NCBI RefSeq assembly: GCF_000312425.1
Contig: NZ_HE997181.1
Coordinates: 5,255,788 to 5,319,787, forward strand
Origin: Reyranella massiliensis 521
GTDB lineage: Bacteria > Pseudomonadota > Alphaproteobacteria > Reyranellales > Reyranellaceae
DNA: 64,000 nucleotides
Direction of reading: 5' to 3'
Below the pieces are notes generated by a model that was not told the origin of the DNA, searched no databases, and saw only the letters and a program-made list of their open reading frames with translations. How positions within the stretch are numbered: the first letter of the stretch is position 1; the number at the start of each line of letters is the position of its first letter. Below, one piece after another: positions 44,154-53,049 of this stretch. Position numbers and translations under genes: made by a program.

Positions 44154-44740
44154 CCACCCACTACCTCGGCCGCCGCCGCCTCGGCGCTCTTGTCGTGCCC
44201 GTTCTCGCGACACCCGTGCTTGCGGCCTGCGGCGCCTCGCCGGAACCGGGGCTCTATACCCTGGCCGTGCGGCCAGGTTCGACCCTGTCGCGAGGCCCCG
44301 CTATCGTGCAGGTGCGCGACATCGGATTGCCGGGCTATCTCGACCGCAAGGAAATCGTGCGGTCGACGGAGGACTTCAAGCTCGATGTCCGGGCCAATTC
44401 CTGGTGGGGAGAGCCGCTCGGCGGCATGCTGGGCCGTATCCTGGTGCTCGACCTTTCACAGCGTCTGCCCAACTCGAAGGTCTATGGCGAGGCGGGCTCG
44501 ATCACGCTGGACCCCAATGCCACCGTCGGGGTCGATCTCCAGCGCCTTGATGCCGACAAGGCCGGCTCGGTGATCCTGCTGGCCCAGGTCGCCGTGCAGT
44601 TCAACCGGCCGACCCGCTCGGCGGTGCGCAGCTTCTCGATCAGCAAGCCCGTGCCGACTCCCGACACCGCGGGCCATGTCGCCGCCATGAGCGACGCCCT
44701 GGGCGAGCTCGCGGACGGCATTGCGGCGATGCTCCAGTAG
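44150..44740 (+). CDS. pqiC: PqiC-like outer-membrane lipoprotein
   Basis: The 196-residue precursor has a basic N-terminus, a hydrophobic core and a lipobox LAAC (Cys near residue 27), then the PqiC/ABC auxiliary domain (YTLAVRPG, GYLDRKEIV). It likely anchors the PqiB tunnel in the outer membrane. It overlaps pqiB and abuts pqiA without a gap, so all three are one unit. Confidence 0.85.
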   Translation: MTTHYLGRRRLGALVVPVLATPVLAACGASPEPGLYTLAVRPGSTLSRGPAIVQVRDIGLPGYLDRKEIVRSTEDFKLDVRANSWWGEPLGGMLGRILVLDLSQRLPNSKVYGEAGSITLDPNATVGVDLQRLDADKAGSVILLAQVAVQFNRPTRSAVRSFSISKPVPTPDTAGHVAAMSDALGELADGIAAMLQ

Positions 44741-46105
44741 ATGGTCCCCTCCGGCCCGACGGCCCTGGTCACCGGACCGCAGCTGCGCGAGTGCCATGGC
44801 TGCGGGCTGTTCCAGATCGTGCCGGCGATGGAAGCCAACATGCGCTCCGATTGCGAGCGCTGCGGCACGCCGCTCAGGGCCACGCGTGCAGATCCGACGG
44901 GCCACTGCCTGGCGCTGACCTTCGCGTCGCTGGTTCTGTTCGCTGTGCTCTGGCTTGCGATGCTGATGAAGGTCTCGACCGCCGGCATCGTGCACGAGAC
45001 CACCCTGCTTTCGGGGCCAGGCGAACTGGTACGTCATGGGCTGTGGCCGCTGGCCATCGCGGTTGCCTTCACGACGGCGTTGGCGCCGTTCGGCAAGTTC
45101 GCCGGCACGCTCTACGTGCTGGTCGGGTTGCGCATGAAGACGCTGCCGCCCAACCTGCGCGGCGTCTTTCTGATCTCGCGCAAGCTCGGCACCTGGTCGA
45201 TGCTCGAGGTGCTGCTGCTGGGCGTGTTCGTGGCCTACACCAAGCTCGGCGATATGGTGACGATCGACCTCGGGCCGGCCGTCTATGCGCTTGGCATCCT
45301 TACCGTCGTCATCGTCTGGGCCGAACTGGCTCTCGATCCGCAGGCGGTCTGGGAAGAAATCGAGCGGCGCGGCCAGACCCATGCCCCGATGCCGGCCGTT
45401 GCACCCATGGAGCATCGCCCGGGCGCCGCAGGGTGCGAGAACTGTCACCTGGTATGCATGCCGGCCGAGTATGGCGGCCGGTGTCCGCGCTGCGGTTCCA
45501 TCGTGCACGAGCGCAAGCCCGACGCCATCGGCCGTACCATCGCCCTCGTCGTCGCGGGGGCCATCCTCTACGTGCCCGCCAACGTCTATCCGGTGCTGAC
45601 GGTCATCCAGCTCGGTTCCGGATCGCCCAGCACCATCATGGGCGGCGTCGAGGAACTGGTCTCCTCGAAGATGTATCCGCTGGCGCTGCTTGTGTTCTTT
45701 GCCAGCGTACTGGTGCCTCTTTTCAAGCTGCTCGGACTGGCCGCGATGATCTCGGCGACCAAGCTGACGGGCACTGCCGAGGCGGCCGGAGTCCTGCTGC
45801 GTCAGCGCACGCGTCTCTATTTCATCGTTGCCTGGATCGGCCGATGGTCGATGGTCGACATTTTCATGGAGTCCCTGCTGGGGGCTTTGGTGCAGTTCGG
45901 CAGCGCCGTCACCATCGATCCGGGTGCCGGCGCCCTGGCCTTCTGCGCCGTCGTGATCGTCACCATCTTTGCTGCCGAGGCTTTCGATCCGCGCCTGATG
46001 TGGGATGCTGCTGCACAAAATGCGCATCGTCCGGCTCGGCCCCGGGCCGCCGAGCGGGCTCTTGCGCTCGGTCTCAGTTCAGGTCAAAGACCACGTTCAG
46101 CTTGA
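44741..46105 (+). CDS. pqiA: PqiA-like integral membrane protein with two zinc ribbons
   Basis: The 454-residue protein has two PqiA halves, each with a CxxC zinc ribbon (C18/C21 with C38/C41, and GCENCHLVC...RCPRC near 230-256) followed by four spans. It is the inner-membrane component that pairs with PqiB. The order pqiB-pqiC-pqiA differs from E. coli pqiABC. GTG or ATG is used directly after the pqiC stop (ATG 44741). Its 3' end overlaps the DUF2490 gene by 32 bases. Confidence 0.88.
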   Translation: MVPSGPTALVTGPQLRECHGCGLFQIVPAMEANMRSDCERCGTPLRATRADPTGHCLALTFASLVLFAVLWLAMLMKVSTAGIVHETTLLSGPGELVRHGLWPLAIAVAFTTALAPFGKFAGTLYVLVGLRMKTLPPNLRGVFLISRKLGTWSMLEVLLLGVFVAYTKLGDMVTIDLGPAVYALGILTVVIVWAELALDPQAVWEEIERRGQTHAPMPAVAPMEHRPGAAGCENCHLVCMPAEYGGRCPRCGSIVHERKPDAIGRTIALVVAGAILYVPANVYPVLTVIQLGSGSPSTIMGGVEELVSSKMYPLALLVFFASVLVPLFKLLGLAAMISATKLTGTAEAAGVLLRQRTRLYFIVAWIGRWSMVDIFMESLLGALVQFGSAVTIDPGAGALAFCAVVIVTIFAAEAFDPRLMWDAAAQNAHRPARPRAAERALALGLSSGQRPRSA

Positions 46106-46781
46106 TATTGTGCACGTTGCGGACGATGCCCGGCGCGTTGAACGTGTCGAGCTCGTAGCCCAGTGAGGCCTTGCTCCCGCGCGTGAGCTGGCGACCAAAG
46201 CCTGCATAGGCACGGTTCTGAGCAAAGCCCTGCACCCGGCCTGGCCCGTTGTTGCCGACATTGATGAAGACCTCATCGGAAAAGGCCAGCTCCCACGGCG
46301 TGTCCTTGATCGGAATGCGCACGCCAGCGAGCAGCCGGGTGCGGATCAGGTAGGTGCCGTTGTCGAAGAACAGCTCCTCCCAGCGCCAGCGGCCGGCGAT
46401 GGGCAGATTGTCGATGCGCGCCCGATAGAGGATGTCCTGAAAGGGGCCGCGCGACGCGGTTTGGCCCGTGAGATAGCGCTGGAACTGGACATAGCCCGCA
46501 GCAACCGCCCAGTTGGGGGACAGAGTGTATTCGAAGCCCGGCCGCACCTGGACGTCGCGCAACACGCCGTTTGCACTGTCGAAGCGCAACTGGGTGTCCA
46601 TCTGGAACGACCAGCGATCGTCGATGCGATAACGCAGACCAATAGCCGGCGTCAGCCAAACGGCACCGTTCTGGAAGTTCGGTGTCGCGGCCTGCTGCTG
46701 TTGCCGTTGCGCTTCGGCGGGGATCGAGAAGAGGCAAAGAGCTACCAGCAGGGCGGTAGAAGAGAAGACCGACTTCGACAC
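46074..46781 (-). CDS. DUF2490 outer-membrane beta-barrel-like protein
   Basis: The 235-residue precursor has a signal peptide ending AEAQ (about residue 25), then a beta-rich body with LGYELDTFN and a C-terminal FDLN. DUF2490 proteins are predicted outer-membrane barrels of unknown role. It converges on pqiA, sharing 32 bases, and lies 57 bases downstream of the copper-storage-like gene. Function is unknown. Confidence 0.75.
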   Translation of the reverse strand: MSKSVFSSTALLVALCLFSIPAEAQRQQQQAATPNFQNGAVWLTPAIGLRYRIDDRWSFQMDTQLRFDSANGVLRDVQVRPGFEYTLSPNWAVAAGYVQFQRYLTGQTASRGPFQDILYRARIDNLPIAGRWRWEELFFDNGTYLIRTRLLAGVRIPIKDTPWELAFSDEVFINVGNNGPGRVQGFAQNRAYAGFGRQLTRGSKASLGYELDTFNAPGIVRNVHNIKLNVVFDLN

Positions 46782-46838
46782 AGGCCGACGATATCGACCG
46801 TGCCGGGGTAGAGCAATCGAAGCTCGGCTTCCCTCGAA

Positions 46839-47255
46839 CTAGGGGCCCGTAGCGCCGAGCGACGTGGCCGTCGCAGCACAGGCGCGCTCGCAGTCGCGAC
46901 AGGCCTCTGCACAGAGGCGGCAATGCCCGTGTTCCTCGGCATGCCGCTCGCATTCATCGGCACAGGCCCGGCAAAGCTCGGCGCAGGTCTCGATCATGCG
47001 ACGGATCAGGGCGGGATTGGTGTGAGTGCGGCGGGTGAGAACCGACCCGGTGGCAGTGCAGGCATCGGCGCAGTCGAGGTTGAGCCGGATGCACTGGCTC
47101 AATCCTGCTACCCCTTTCTCGCCGAGGCAGGCGTCTGCACAGGAGATGCAGGTCTGGGCGCAATCGAAGCAGGCTTCGATGCAACTGATCAGCGCGTCGC
47201 CGGCAGGGCTGCGGCTGGGATGCGGGTGGCTCAGGAACATCGCGCGGACATGCAT
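46839..47255 (-). CDS. Four-helix-bundle copper-storage protein, Csp3-like
   Basis: The 138-residue protein has 18 cysteines arranged in CxxxC and CxxC spacing (CIEACFDCAQTCISCADAC and CRLCAEACRDCERAC). This pattern lines the core of Csp copper-storage four-helix bundles; Csp3 also has 18. There is no signal peptide, which supports a cytosolic form. The N-terminal HVRAMFLSHPHPS may add ligands. No copper-responsive regulator or exporter is next to it; hisH lies 63 bases upstream in transcription order. Confidence 0.85.
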   Translation of the reverse strand: MHVRAMFLSHPHPSRSPAGDALISCIEACFDCAQTCISCADACLGEKGVAGLSQCIRLNLDCADACTATGSVLTRRTHTNPALIRRMIETCAELCRACADECERHAEEHGHCRLCAEACRDCERACAATATSLGATGP

Positions 47256-47318
47256 CGGCTTCTCCTGCTTTTCCGGAATGCAGAAGACTAATGCCGCCGC
47301 GGGTGATCGGTTACCGGC

Positions 47319-47972
47319 TCAGGGCTGCCAGCGCAGAAAGTTGGCAATCAGGCGCAAGCCGGTAGCCTGGCTCTTCTCGGGGTGGAACTGCGTGCCCGCG
47401 AGATTGTCGCGACCGACGATGGCCGTGATCGGTCCGCCATAGTCGGTCTGGCCAAGGACTGTCTCGGGTCTGCTGGCGGCGAGCTGGAAGGAGTGCACGA
47501 AATAGGCATGGTCGCGAGGGGCGATGCCTTCGAGCAGGGCGTGCGGCTTGAGGGCGTCCAGCTCGTTCCAGCCCATATGGGGGATCTTGAGATGGTCCTT
47601 GCCCGTCTGTCCCTTGGCTTCGATGCGCACCACGTCGCCCGCGATCCAGTCCAGTCCGGGATGTACACCGTACTCGACGCCGCGCGTGGCCATGAGCTGC
47701 ATGCCGACGCAGATGCCGAGGAAGGGCTTGCCGCGCTCGATGACCTCGCGCTGCAACGTCTCGACCATGCCCGGCACGCCGTAGAGGCCAGCTCGGCAGT
47801 CGGCGAAAGCACCGACGCCTGGAAGCACGATGCGAGCGGCCTCGATCACGTCGCGCGTCGAGGCGGTCACAAGGATGCGTTCGTGCGTCCCGGCTTCGCG
47901 GGCGGCGCGTTCGAAGGCCTTGGCAGCGGACCGCAGGTTGCCGGAGCCGTAGTCGACGATGGCGACGGTCAT
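47319..47972 (-). CDS. hisH: Imidazole glycerol phosphate synthase glutaminase subunit HisH
   Basis: HisH releases ammonia from glutamine for HisF in histidine synthesis. The 217-residue protein has the nucleophile C88 in GICVGMQLM and H197/E199 in FHPEKSQ. It starts 5 bases after hisB. hisF, hisA and hisI are not in the window; they may lie elsewhere. Confidence 0.95.
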   Translation of the reverse strand: MTVAIVDYGSGNLRSAAKAFERAAREAGTHERILVTASTRDVIEAARIVLPGVGAFADCRAGLYGVPGMVETLQREVIERGKPFLGICVGMQLMATRGVEYGVHPGLDWIAGDVVRIEAKGQTGKDHLKIPHMGWNELDALKPHALLEGIAPRDHAYFVHSFQLAASRPETVLGQTDYGGPITAIVGRDNLAGTQFHPEKSQATGLRLIANFLRWQP

Positions 47973-47977
47973 GAGGC

Positions 47978-48655
47978 TTAAAGTACGCCCTTGGTGCTGG
48001 GCACGGCGGTGAGCTGGCGCGGGTCGAGTTCGACCGCGACCCGCAACGCCCGGGCGAGGCCCTTGAAGCAGCTTTCGACGATATGGTGGTTGTTGTCGCC
48101 GTAATGGTTCCACACGTGCAGGGTCAGCCCGCCGAGCTGGGCGAAGGCCTGGAACCACTCCTTAAACAGCTCGGTGTCCATGGTGCCGAGCTTGGGCTTG
48201 GAGAAGTTCACCTTCCAGATCAGGTACGGCCGGTTCGAGGCGTCGAGCGCTACCTCGGTCAGGGTCTCGTCCATCGGGATGTGTGCCGAACCGTAGCGGC
48301 GGATGCCGGCACGGTCGCCCAGCGCCTTGCTCAGGCACTCGCCCAGCACGATGCCGGCGTCTTCGGTGGTGTGGTGGTAGTCGATGTGCAGGTCGCCTTC
48401 GGCGCGCAGCGTGATGTCGATCAGGCTGTGGCGCGAGAGCTGCTCCAGCATATGGTCGAGGAAGCCGATGCCGGTCTTGATGTCGTACTTGCCAGTGCCG
48501 TCGAGATTGATGGCGGCAGCAATGCTCGTTTCCTTCGTGGCCCGCGCGACATAGGCCCGCCGCCCGCCGGTGCCCGGTGTCGTGAGGGGCTGGGACGGCG
48601 GCGTGGTCTTGGCCGGAGCCTTGGCAGGCGCTTTCTTTGCGGCCTTGGGGGCCAT
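47978..48655 (-). CDS. hisB: Imidazoleglycerol-phosphate dehydratase HisB
   Basis: HisB makes imidazole-acetol phosphate from IGP. Metal-binding motifs DHMLEQLSRHS, HHTTEDAGIVLGE, and HHIVESCFK are present. I chose ATG 48655 with GAGAGGA upstream over 48685. The first ~32 residues are Lys/Ala/Pro-rich (APKAAKKAPAKAPAK) and are absent from typical HisB; they look like a basic tail. Confidence 0.93.
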   Translation of the reverse strand: MAPKAAKKAPAKAPAKTTPPSQPLTTPGTGGRRAYVARATKETSIAAAINLDGTGKYDIKTGIGFLDHMLEQLSRHSLIDITLRAEGDLHIDYHHTTEDAGIVLGECLSKALGDRAGIRRYGSAHIPMDETLTEVALDASNRPYLIWKVNFSKPKLGTMDTELFKEWFQAFAQLGGLTLHVWNHYGDNNHHIVESCFKGLARALRVAVELDPRQLTAVPSTKGVL

Positions 48656-48681
48656 CGTGAGTCCTCTCGGTTGCGCCCCGT

Positions 48682-49587
48682 TCATACAGGAACGCGAGCG
48701 GCACGGTCGAGCGCGACGCGCGTCAGAATGACGCCCAGCAACACGATCAGGCCGCCGATCACGCGGGCTGCGGTGAGGGGATCGCCGAAGAAGGCGGCCG
48801 ACAAGCCCACACCCGCCACGGGGATCAGGTACATGTAGACCATGACCCGGCTGACCCCCAGCCGCTCCAGCCCGGCGGTGAGGCCGAGGAAGGCGACGCC
48901 CACGGGAAAGATCGCCGTATAGAGCCAGAATCCCAGGAGCCGGTCGTCGAGCCGTGCGAATTCACGGAGGGAGTCGAAGGCGAGGGCGAAGGGCATCAGG
49001 ATCAGGGAACCGATCAGGGTCGTCCAGGCCATGACCTGAAGGGCTCCCAGCCGCTGGCTATAGGGCGCCCCGCGCTCGACATAGAGCGCCCAGGCGAAGG
49101 CCGAGACCATCCAGAGCAGGGTGCCGTCGAGGCTGCCGAAAGAGAGGGTGAAGCGGGTCAGGCTGTTGTTCACCACCAGCACGACGCCCGCAAACGCCAC
49201 GGCGATGCCGGCCCAGCCGAGCACGGAAAGCCGCCGGCCGGCGAACCAGGCAAGGATGGCCGAGAAGGCCGTGGTGGTGGTCATGACGATCGAACCGACC
49301 GACGGCGCGCTGCGCGCCATGGCGAGCCCCCAGCAGGCCTGGAAAATCGTGACGCCGATGATCGACAGCAGGATCATCGGCACCCAGTCGCGCCGGGACA
49401 GGGCCATGGGCCGGCGCCGCAGCGCCAGTACAGCGAACAGGAAGACAGCCGCGATCAGGTAGCGTGAGGCGCTGTAGAGCAGCGGGCTCATGACCGCGAG
49501 CACATCCTTGGCGAAGGGATAGCTCGAGCCCATGAGCAGCGCCGTGCCAAGCATCAGGGCATCGCCGGTGTAGCGATGTCCCTTCAT
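48682..49587 (-). CDS. DMT/EamA-family transporter
   Basis: The 301-residue protein has ten predicted spans as two EamA repeats (GTALLMGSSYPFAKDVLAVM and SAFAWALYVERGA...). It probably exports metabolites, but the substrate is unknown. Genes run in the same direction from the acyl-CoA dehydrogenase (26 bases before) to hisB (26 bases after). Confidence 0.85.
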   Translation of the reverse strand: MKGHRYTGDALMLGTALLMGSSYPFAKDVLAVMSPLLYSASRYLIAAVFLFAVLALRRRPMALSRRDWVPMILLSIIGVTIFQACWGLAMARSAPSVGSIVMTTTTAFSAILAWFAGRRLSVLGWAGIAVAFAGVVLVVNNSLTRFTLSFGSLDGTLLWMVSAFAWALYVERGAPYSQRLGALQVMAWTTLIGSLILMPFALAFDSLREFARLDDRLLGFWLYTAIFPVGVAFLGLTAGLERLGVSRVMVYMYLIPVAGVGLSAAFFGDPLTAARVIGGLIVLLGVILTRVALDRAARVPV

Positions 49588-49613
49588 CCGACGCCTCTAG
49601 TGACGGACGTCAC

Positions 49614-50885
49614 CTACGAGCGCGGCGCCGTCGAAGCCTTCTGTGCGCCCCAGAAGCCGAACAGCGCGCCGGCGACGCGGCGGATCTGGATCTCCTCCGA
49701 GCCTTCGGTGATGCGGTAGCGGCGGTGGTGGCGATAGATGTGTTCGAACGGCGTGTGGCGCGAATAGCCGATGCCGCCGTGAACCTGGATGGCACGATCG
49801 GCGGCGTCGCATACCAGCCGGTTGGCGCGGTAGTTCGACATTGCCACCCACTCGCTCACGTTCATGTGGTGCTCGCGGTCGAGATGCCAGGCGGTCTTGC
49901 GCACCAGTCCGCGCGTCATCTCGGCTTCGGTGTGCAGCTCGGCCAGCGGGAACTGGATCGCCTGGTTGGTGGCCAGCGCCTTGCCGAAAACTTTTCGGTT
50001 CTTGGCATAGGCCACCGACATGTCGATGCAGTACTGCGCGGCACCGAGGCTGGAGGCGGCCTGGCGGATGCGGTTCTCGTGCACGAAGGTCTGCGCCACG
50101 TCGAGGCCGCGACCTTCATCGCCCAGCATGGTCGAATTCGGCACCGTCACGTTGGTCAGAGACACCTCGGCATGGTCGCTCGGCATGTTGAAGGTCCACC
50201 ACATGTGCTCGATCTTGAAGCCGGGCGACTTCACGGGCACGAGGAATGCCGAGATGCCGCGCGCATCGCCTGCCTTGCCCGAGGTCCGGGCGAACACGAG
50301 ATCGACGGTCGCGGTGTGCATGCCGGTGTTGAACCGTTTCATGCCGTTGATCACCCAGTCGCTGCCCTGCTTGACGGCGGTGGTTTCCATGAACGTGGCG
50401 TCGGAGCCGTGCAACGGCTCGGTAAGGCCGAAGCCGATACGCTCCGTCCCCTTGAACATGCCTTCGATGTAGCGGTCCTTCTGTTCCTGCGTGCCGAAGC
50501 GGTGCAGCAGCAGGGCCACCGGGAAGTTGCCGACGATCGAGCTCTCGTTCTGCAGGTCGTTGTGCAGGCCGAGCCCCTTGTGCGCGAGATGCTCGCGGAT
50601 GATCGCCATGGCGAGGTTGGAACCGTCCTTGCCGCCCAGCGCCTTCGGCAAGCCGAAACGCAGATGGCCTGCCTTGTCGGCGCGGCGCTTCATCTCGGCC
50701 AGAAGCTCCTCCCACTCGTGGCGCGGCTGGCCGTCATTGTCCCAGTCGGTGCGCGCGTGCTCGCGGCGATGGTCGAAGAAGCGGATATTGTCGTTCTCGC
50801 GCTCCAGGGGCCGGATTTCGCGCTCGATGAAGGCGTCGAGTTCGGTCAGGTACGCCGCGATATCGGCGGGAATGTTGAAATCCAT
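49614..50885 (-). CDS. Acyl-CoA dehydrogenase family protein
   Basis: The 423-residue flavoenzyme has the N-terminal helical, middle beta (FGLTEPLHGSDATFMET) and C-terminal domains; YRITEGSEEIQIRR holds the catalytic glutamate region. The substrate cannot be told; the form with an N-terminal RREHARTDWDNDG block is of the long, atypical branch. A near-perfect TetR-type palindrome lies 13 bases upstream, so regulation by acyl ligands is plausible. Confidence 0.88.
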   Translation of the reverse strand: MDFNIPADIAAYLTELDAFIEREIRPLERENDNIRFFDHRREHARTDWDNDGQPRHEWEELLAEMKRRADKAGHLRFGLPKALGGKDGSNLAMAIIREHLAHKGLGLHNDLQNESSIVGNFPVALLLHRFGTQEQKDRYIEGMFKGTERIGFGLTEPLHGSDATFMETTAVKQGSDWVINGMKRFNTGMHTATVDLVFARTSGKAGDARGISAFLVPVKSPGFKIEHMWWTFNMPSDHAEVSLTNVTVPNSTMLGDEGRGLDVAQTFVHENRIRQAASSLGAAQYCIDMSVAYAKNRKVFGKALATNQAIQFPLAELHTEAEMTRGLVRKTAWHLDREHHMNVSEWVAMSNYRANRLVCDAADRAIQVHGGIGYSRHTPFEHIYRHHRRYRITEGSEEIQIRRVAGALFGFWGAQKASTAPRS

Positions 50886-50897
50886 AGGGCCGCTCCT

Positions 50898-50919
50898 CCG
50901 GTAAACGATCGTTCACCGG
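50898..50919. promoter_or_regulatory. TetR-family type operator upstream of acyl-CoA dehydrogenase
   Basis: A 22-bp near-perfect palindrome centred on AACGATCGTT, with flanks CCGGT and ACCGG and a single mismatched pair, lies between the start codon and the region where its promoter should be. AACGATCGTT-like cores are common in TetR-type regulators of fatty-acid genes. No TetR gene is in the window, so the regulator would act in trans. Confidence 0.65.
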
Positions 50920-51045
50920 CGATCTTAGGGCGTCTTTGACGGCGGTGCCATGAAGGCCGCTTTCGACCTGCGGCTTCGCCAATGAAAATACTCGGTCACC
51001 TGCAACGACAACGGCCGGACGTCCTGTGTAGCGCGACGGAAACTC

Positions 51046-52311
51046 TTATTCTTCCTCACCAGTTGCTGGCAGGTCGACCCTGAAGCGGCTGCCGCCACCC
51101 TCTGCGGCGAGGCATACGGCGTCGCCGCCATGACGGCGGGCAATGTCGAGGACCAGGGCAAGACCCAGCCCGCTGCCGCGGCCCGTCTCGGCCCCGCCGG
51201 CCAGTCGATAGAAAGGTTCGAAGATGCGCTGGCGCTCGGCTTCCGGCACGCCGGGGCCATGGTCGGAGACATCGAGCACGGCGCGGTGGCCTTCTCGCGT
51301 GACGGTGACGGTGACCGGACCGCTGCCACCATAGCGTAGGGCATTCTCGACCAGATTACGGATCAACCGACGCAGCAGCAGGCGATCGCCCGACACCGTC
51401 ACCGGCTCCCCGTCGACTTCGAGGTCGTAATGCGAGGCTTCTTCGGCCGCGAGCGCCAACAGGTCCACGGATTCACGCCGCTCCAAGTTGGGCAGCGCCT
51501 CCAGACGGCTCGCCAGCAGGATCTGTTCGATGAGCTGATCGAGTTCGGCGACGTCCTGTTTCAGGGAATCGCGCGTCTTGGCGTCGGCATTCTCGCCCAG
51601 GAGAGAGGCTGCGACGGCGATGCGCGCCAACGGCGTGCGCAATTCATGGCTGGCATTGGCGAGCAACAGGCGATGGGCGGCCACCAGCTCTTCGATACGC
51701 TGGGCCGACCGATTGAAGCTCGCTGCCAATGCGGCGACTTCGTCGCGGCCTTCCACTCGCACGCGCGCCGAAAGATCGCCGCCTCCCAACTGTTCGACAC
51801 CCGCTTTGAGGCGTTCGAGGCGGCGGCCCAGGCCACGCACGACAGGATAGGCGGCGATTGCGACAGCAATGGCCACCAAGCCGAGCGCCGCGGCGATCCA
51901 GAGCGCCGGGTTGGGCCGTTCACGGACTTGGCGGGCGACCAGCCAGCGTCCGTCGGGAAGCTGTAAGGTGAAGTTGGGGCCGCCCGGGCCACGCCGCCAG
52001 CCGGTGCGCGCGTGCATGGGATTGAAGCGCGGCGGCGGCTTGCCGGCCATCGCGATCATATCGCCATCGGGTTCGTAGAGGGCGATGTCGAAGCGCAGCT
52101 TGCGCTGCAGTACCTCGATGGCGCGCTGCTGATCCTGCTTGGGCGCGGCGATGTCGGGCAGCAGCGCGCCGGTCAGCTCGGCGGCGACATCGAGATACTG
52201 CGGCGTGCGATTGTCGTCGTCGGCCAAGCGCCACAGCAGCACCGCCGCTCCCACGAACACCGCCAGCACGACGAGGATGGTGACGTAGAACTGGAGATAG
52301 AGGCGCTGCAC
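51046..52311 (-). CDS. Sensor histidine kinase, CpxA-like
   Basis: The 421-residue protein has TM1 (about 7-29), a ~105-residue periplasmic sensor, TM2 (135-158), a HAMP region, H222 in ANASHELRTP and an ATPase domain with DHGPGVPEAER and GRGSGLGLALV. It is encoded three bases after its response regulator and after a Spy/CpxP-like gene, a Cpx-type arrangement. The stimulus is probably envelope stress; this is inferred from context. Confidence 0.83.
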   Translation of the reverse strand: MQRLYLQFYVTILVVLAVFVGAAVLLWRLADDDNRTPQYLDVAAELTGALLPDIAAPKQDQQRAIEVLQRKLRFDIALYEPDGDMIAMAGKPPPRFNPMHARTGWRRGPGGPNFTLQLPDGRWLVARQVRERPNPALWIAAALGLVAIAVAIAAYPVVRGLGRRLERLKAGVEQLGGGDLSARVRVEGRDEVAALAASFNRSAQRIEELVAAHRLLLANASHELRTPLARIAVAASLLGENADAKTRDSLKQDVAELDQLIEQILLASRLEALPNLERRESVDLLALAAEEASHYDLEVDGEPVTVSGDRLLLRRLIRNLVENALRYGGSGPVTVTVTREGHRAVLDVSDHGPGVPEAERQRIFEPFYRLAGGAETGRGSGLGLALVLDIARRHGGDAVCLAAEGGGSRFRVDLPATGEEE

Positions 52312-52314
52312 GGA

Positions 52315-53004
52315 CTAACGGTCCTGGTCCTTGGCGAAGACATAGCCGGTGCCGCGCAACGTCAGGATGCGGCGCGGCTTCTTGGGATCGTCTTCGATGG
52401 CGGCGCGGATGCGCGAGATGTGGACGTCGACGGAACGGTCGAAGGCTTCGAGCTTCTCGCCCTTCAACAGATCCATCAGCGCATCGCGCGACAACACGCG
52501 GCCGGCGCGTTCGGCCAACGCCAGCAGAAGCGCGAACTGATACGAGGTGATCGGCCGCTCCTCGCCGTCGATCCTCACGACACGCGAGCCCTTGTCGATC
52601 TCGAGTCGACCGAAACGCAGCACATCCGCGGCCACGGTCGTGCCCCTGCGACGCAGGATGGCGCGTAGTCGTGCCTGCAGCTCTCGCGGCTCGAACGGCT
52701 TCGCGAGATAGTCGTCGGCGCCGAGTTCGAGGCCGACCACGCGATCCATCGGCTCGCCGCGCGCCGTCAGCATCAGGATCGGTACGTCGTTCGACTGGCG
52801 CAGCCGGCGGCAGAAATCGAGGCCGTCGGCATCGGGCAGCATCAGGTCGAGGATCAATGCGTCGAAGGCTTCGCGCTTCAGCAACGCTTCGCCGTTGCTC
52901 GCCGTGCCGGCGACCGTCACACGAAAGCCCGCCCCGCCGAGATAGTCCTGAACCATCCCGGCGAGGCGGTCGTCGTCGTCGATCATCAGGATTCGCGCGG
53001 CCAT
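52315..53004 (-). CDS. OmpR/CpxR-like response regulator
   Basis: The 229-residue protein has a receiver (D53 in ILDLMLPDAD, KPFEP) and an OmpR-type winged helix (AFDRSVDVHISRIRAAI, RGTGYVF). Start ATG 53004 fits the MAARILMIDDD family N-terminus; ATGs at 53040/53043 would add 12-13 residues. It lies between the Spy/CpxP-like gene and the kinase. A CpxR-type GTAAA-N5-GTAAA box lies upstream of the operon. Confidence 0.85.
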   Translation of the reverse strand: MAARILMIDDDDRLAGMVQDYLGGAGFRVTVAGTASNGEALLKREAFDALILDLMLPDADGLDFCRRLRQSNDVPILMLTARGEPMDRVVGLELGADDYLAKPFEPRELQARLRAILRRRGTTVAADVLRFGRLEIDKGSRVVRIDGEERPITSYQFALLLALAERAGRVLSRDALMDLLKGEKLEAFDRSVDVHISRIRAAIEDDPKKPRRILTLRGTGYVFAKDQDR

Positions 53005-53049
53005 CGCTTCAGTATCGGGCCGGCGCGACCCTGATGTCATCATCGCGCG

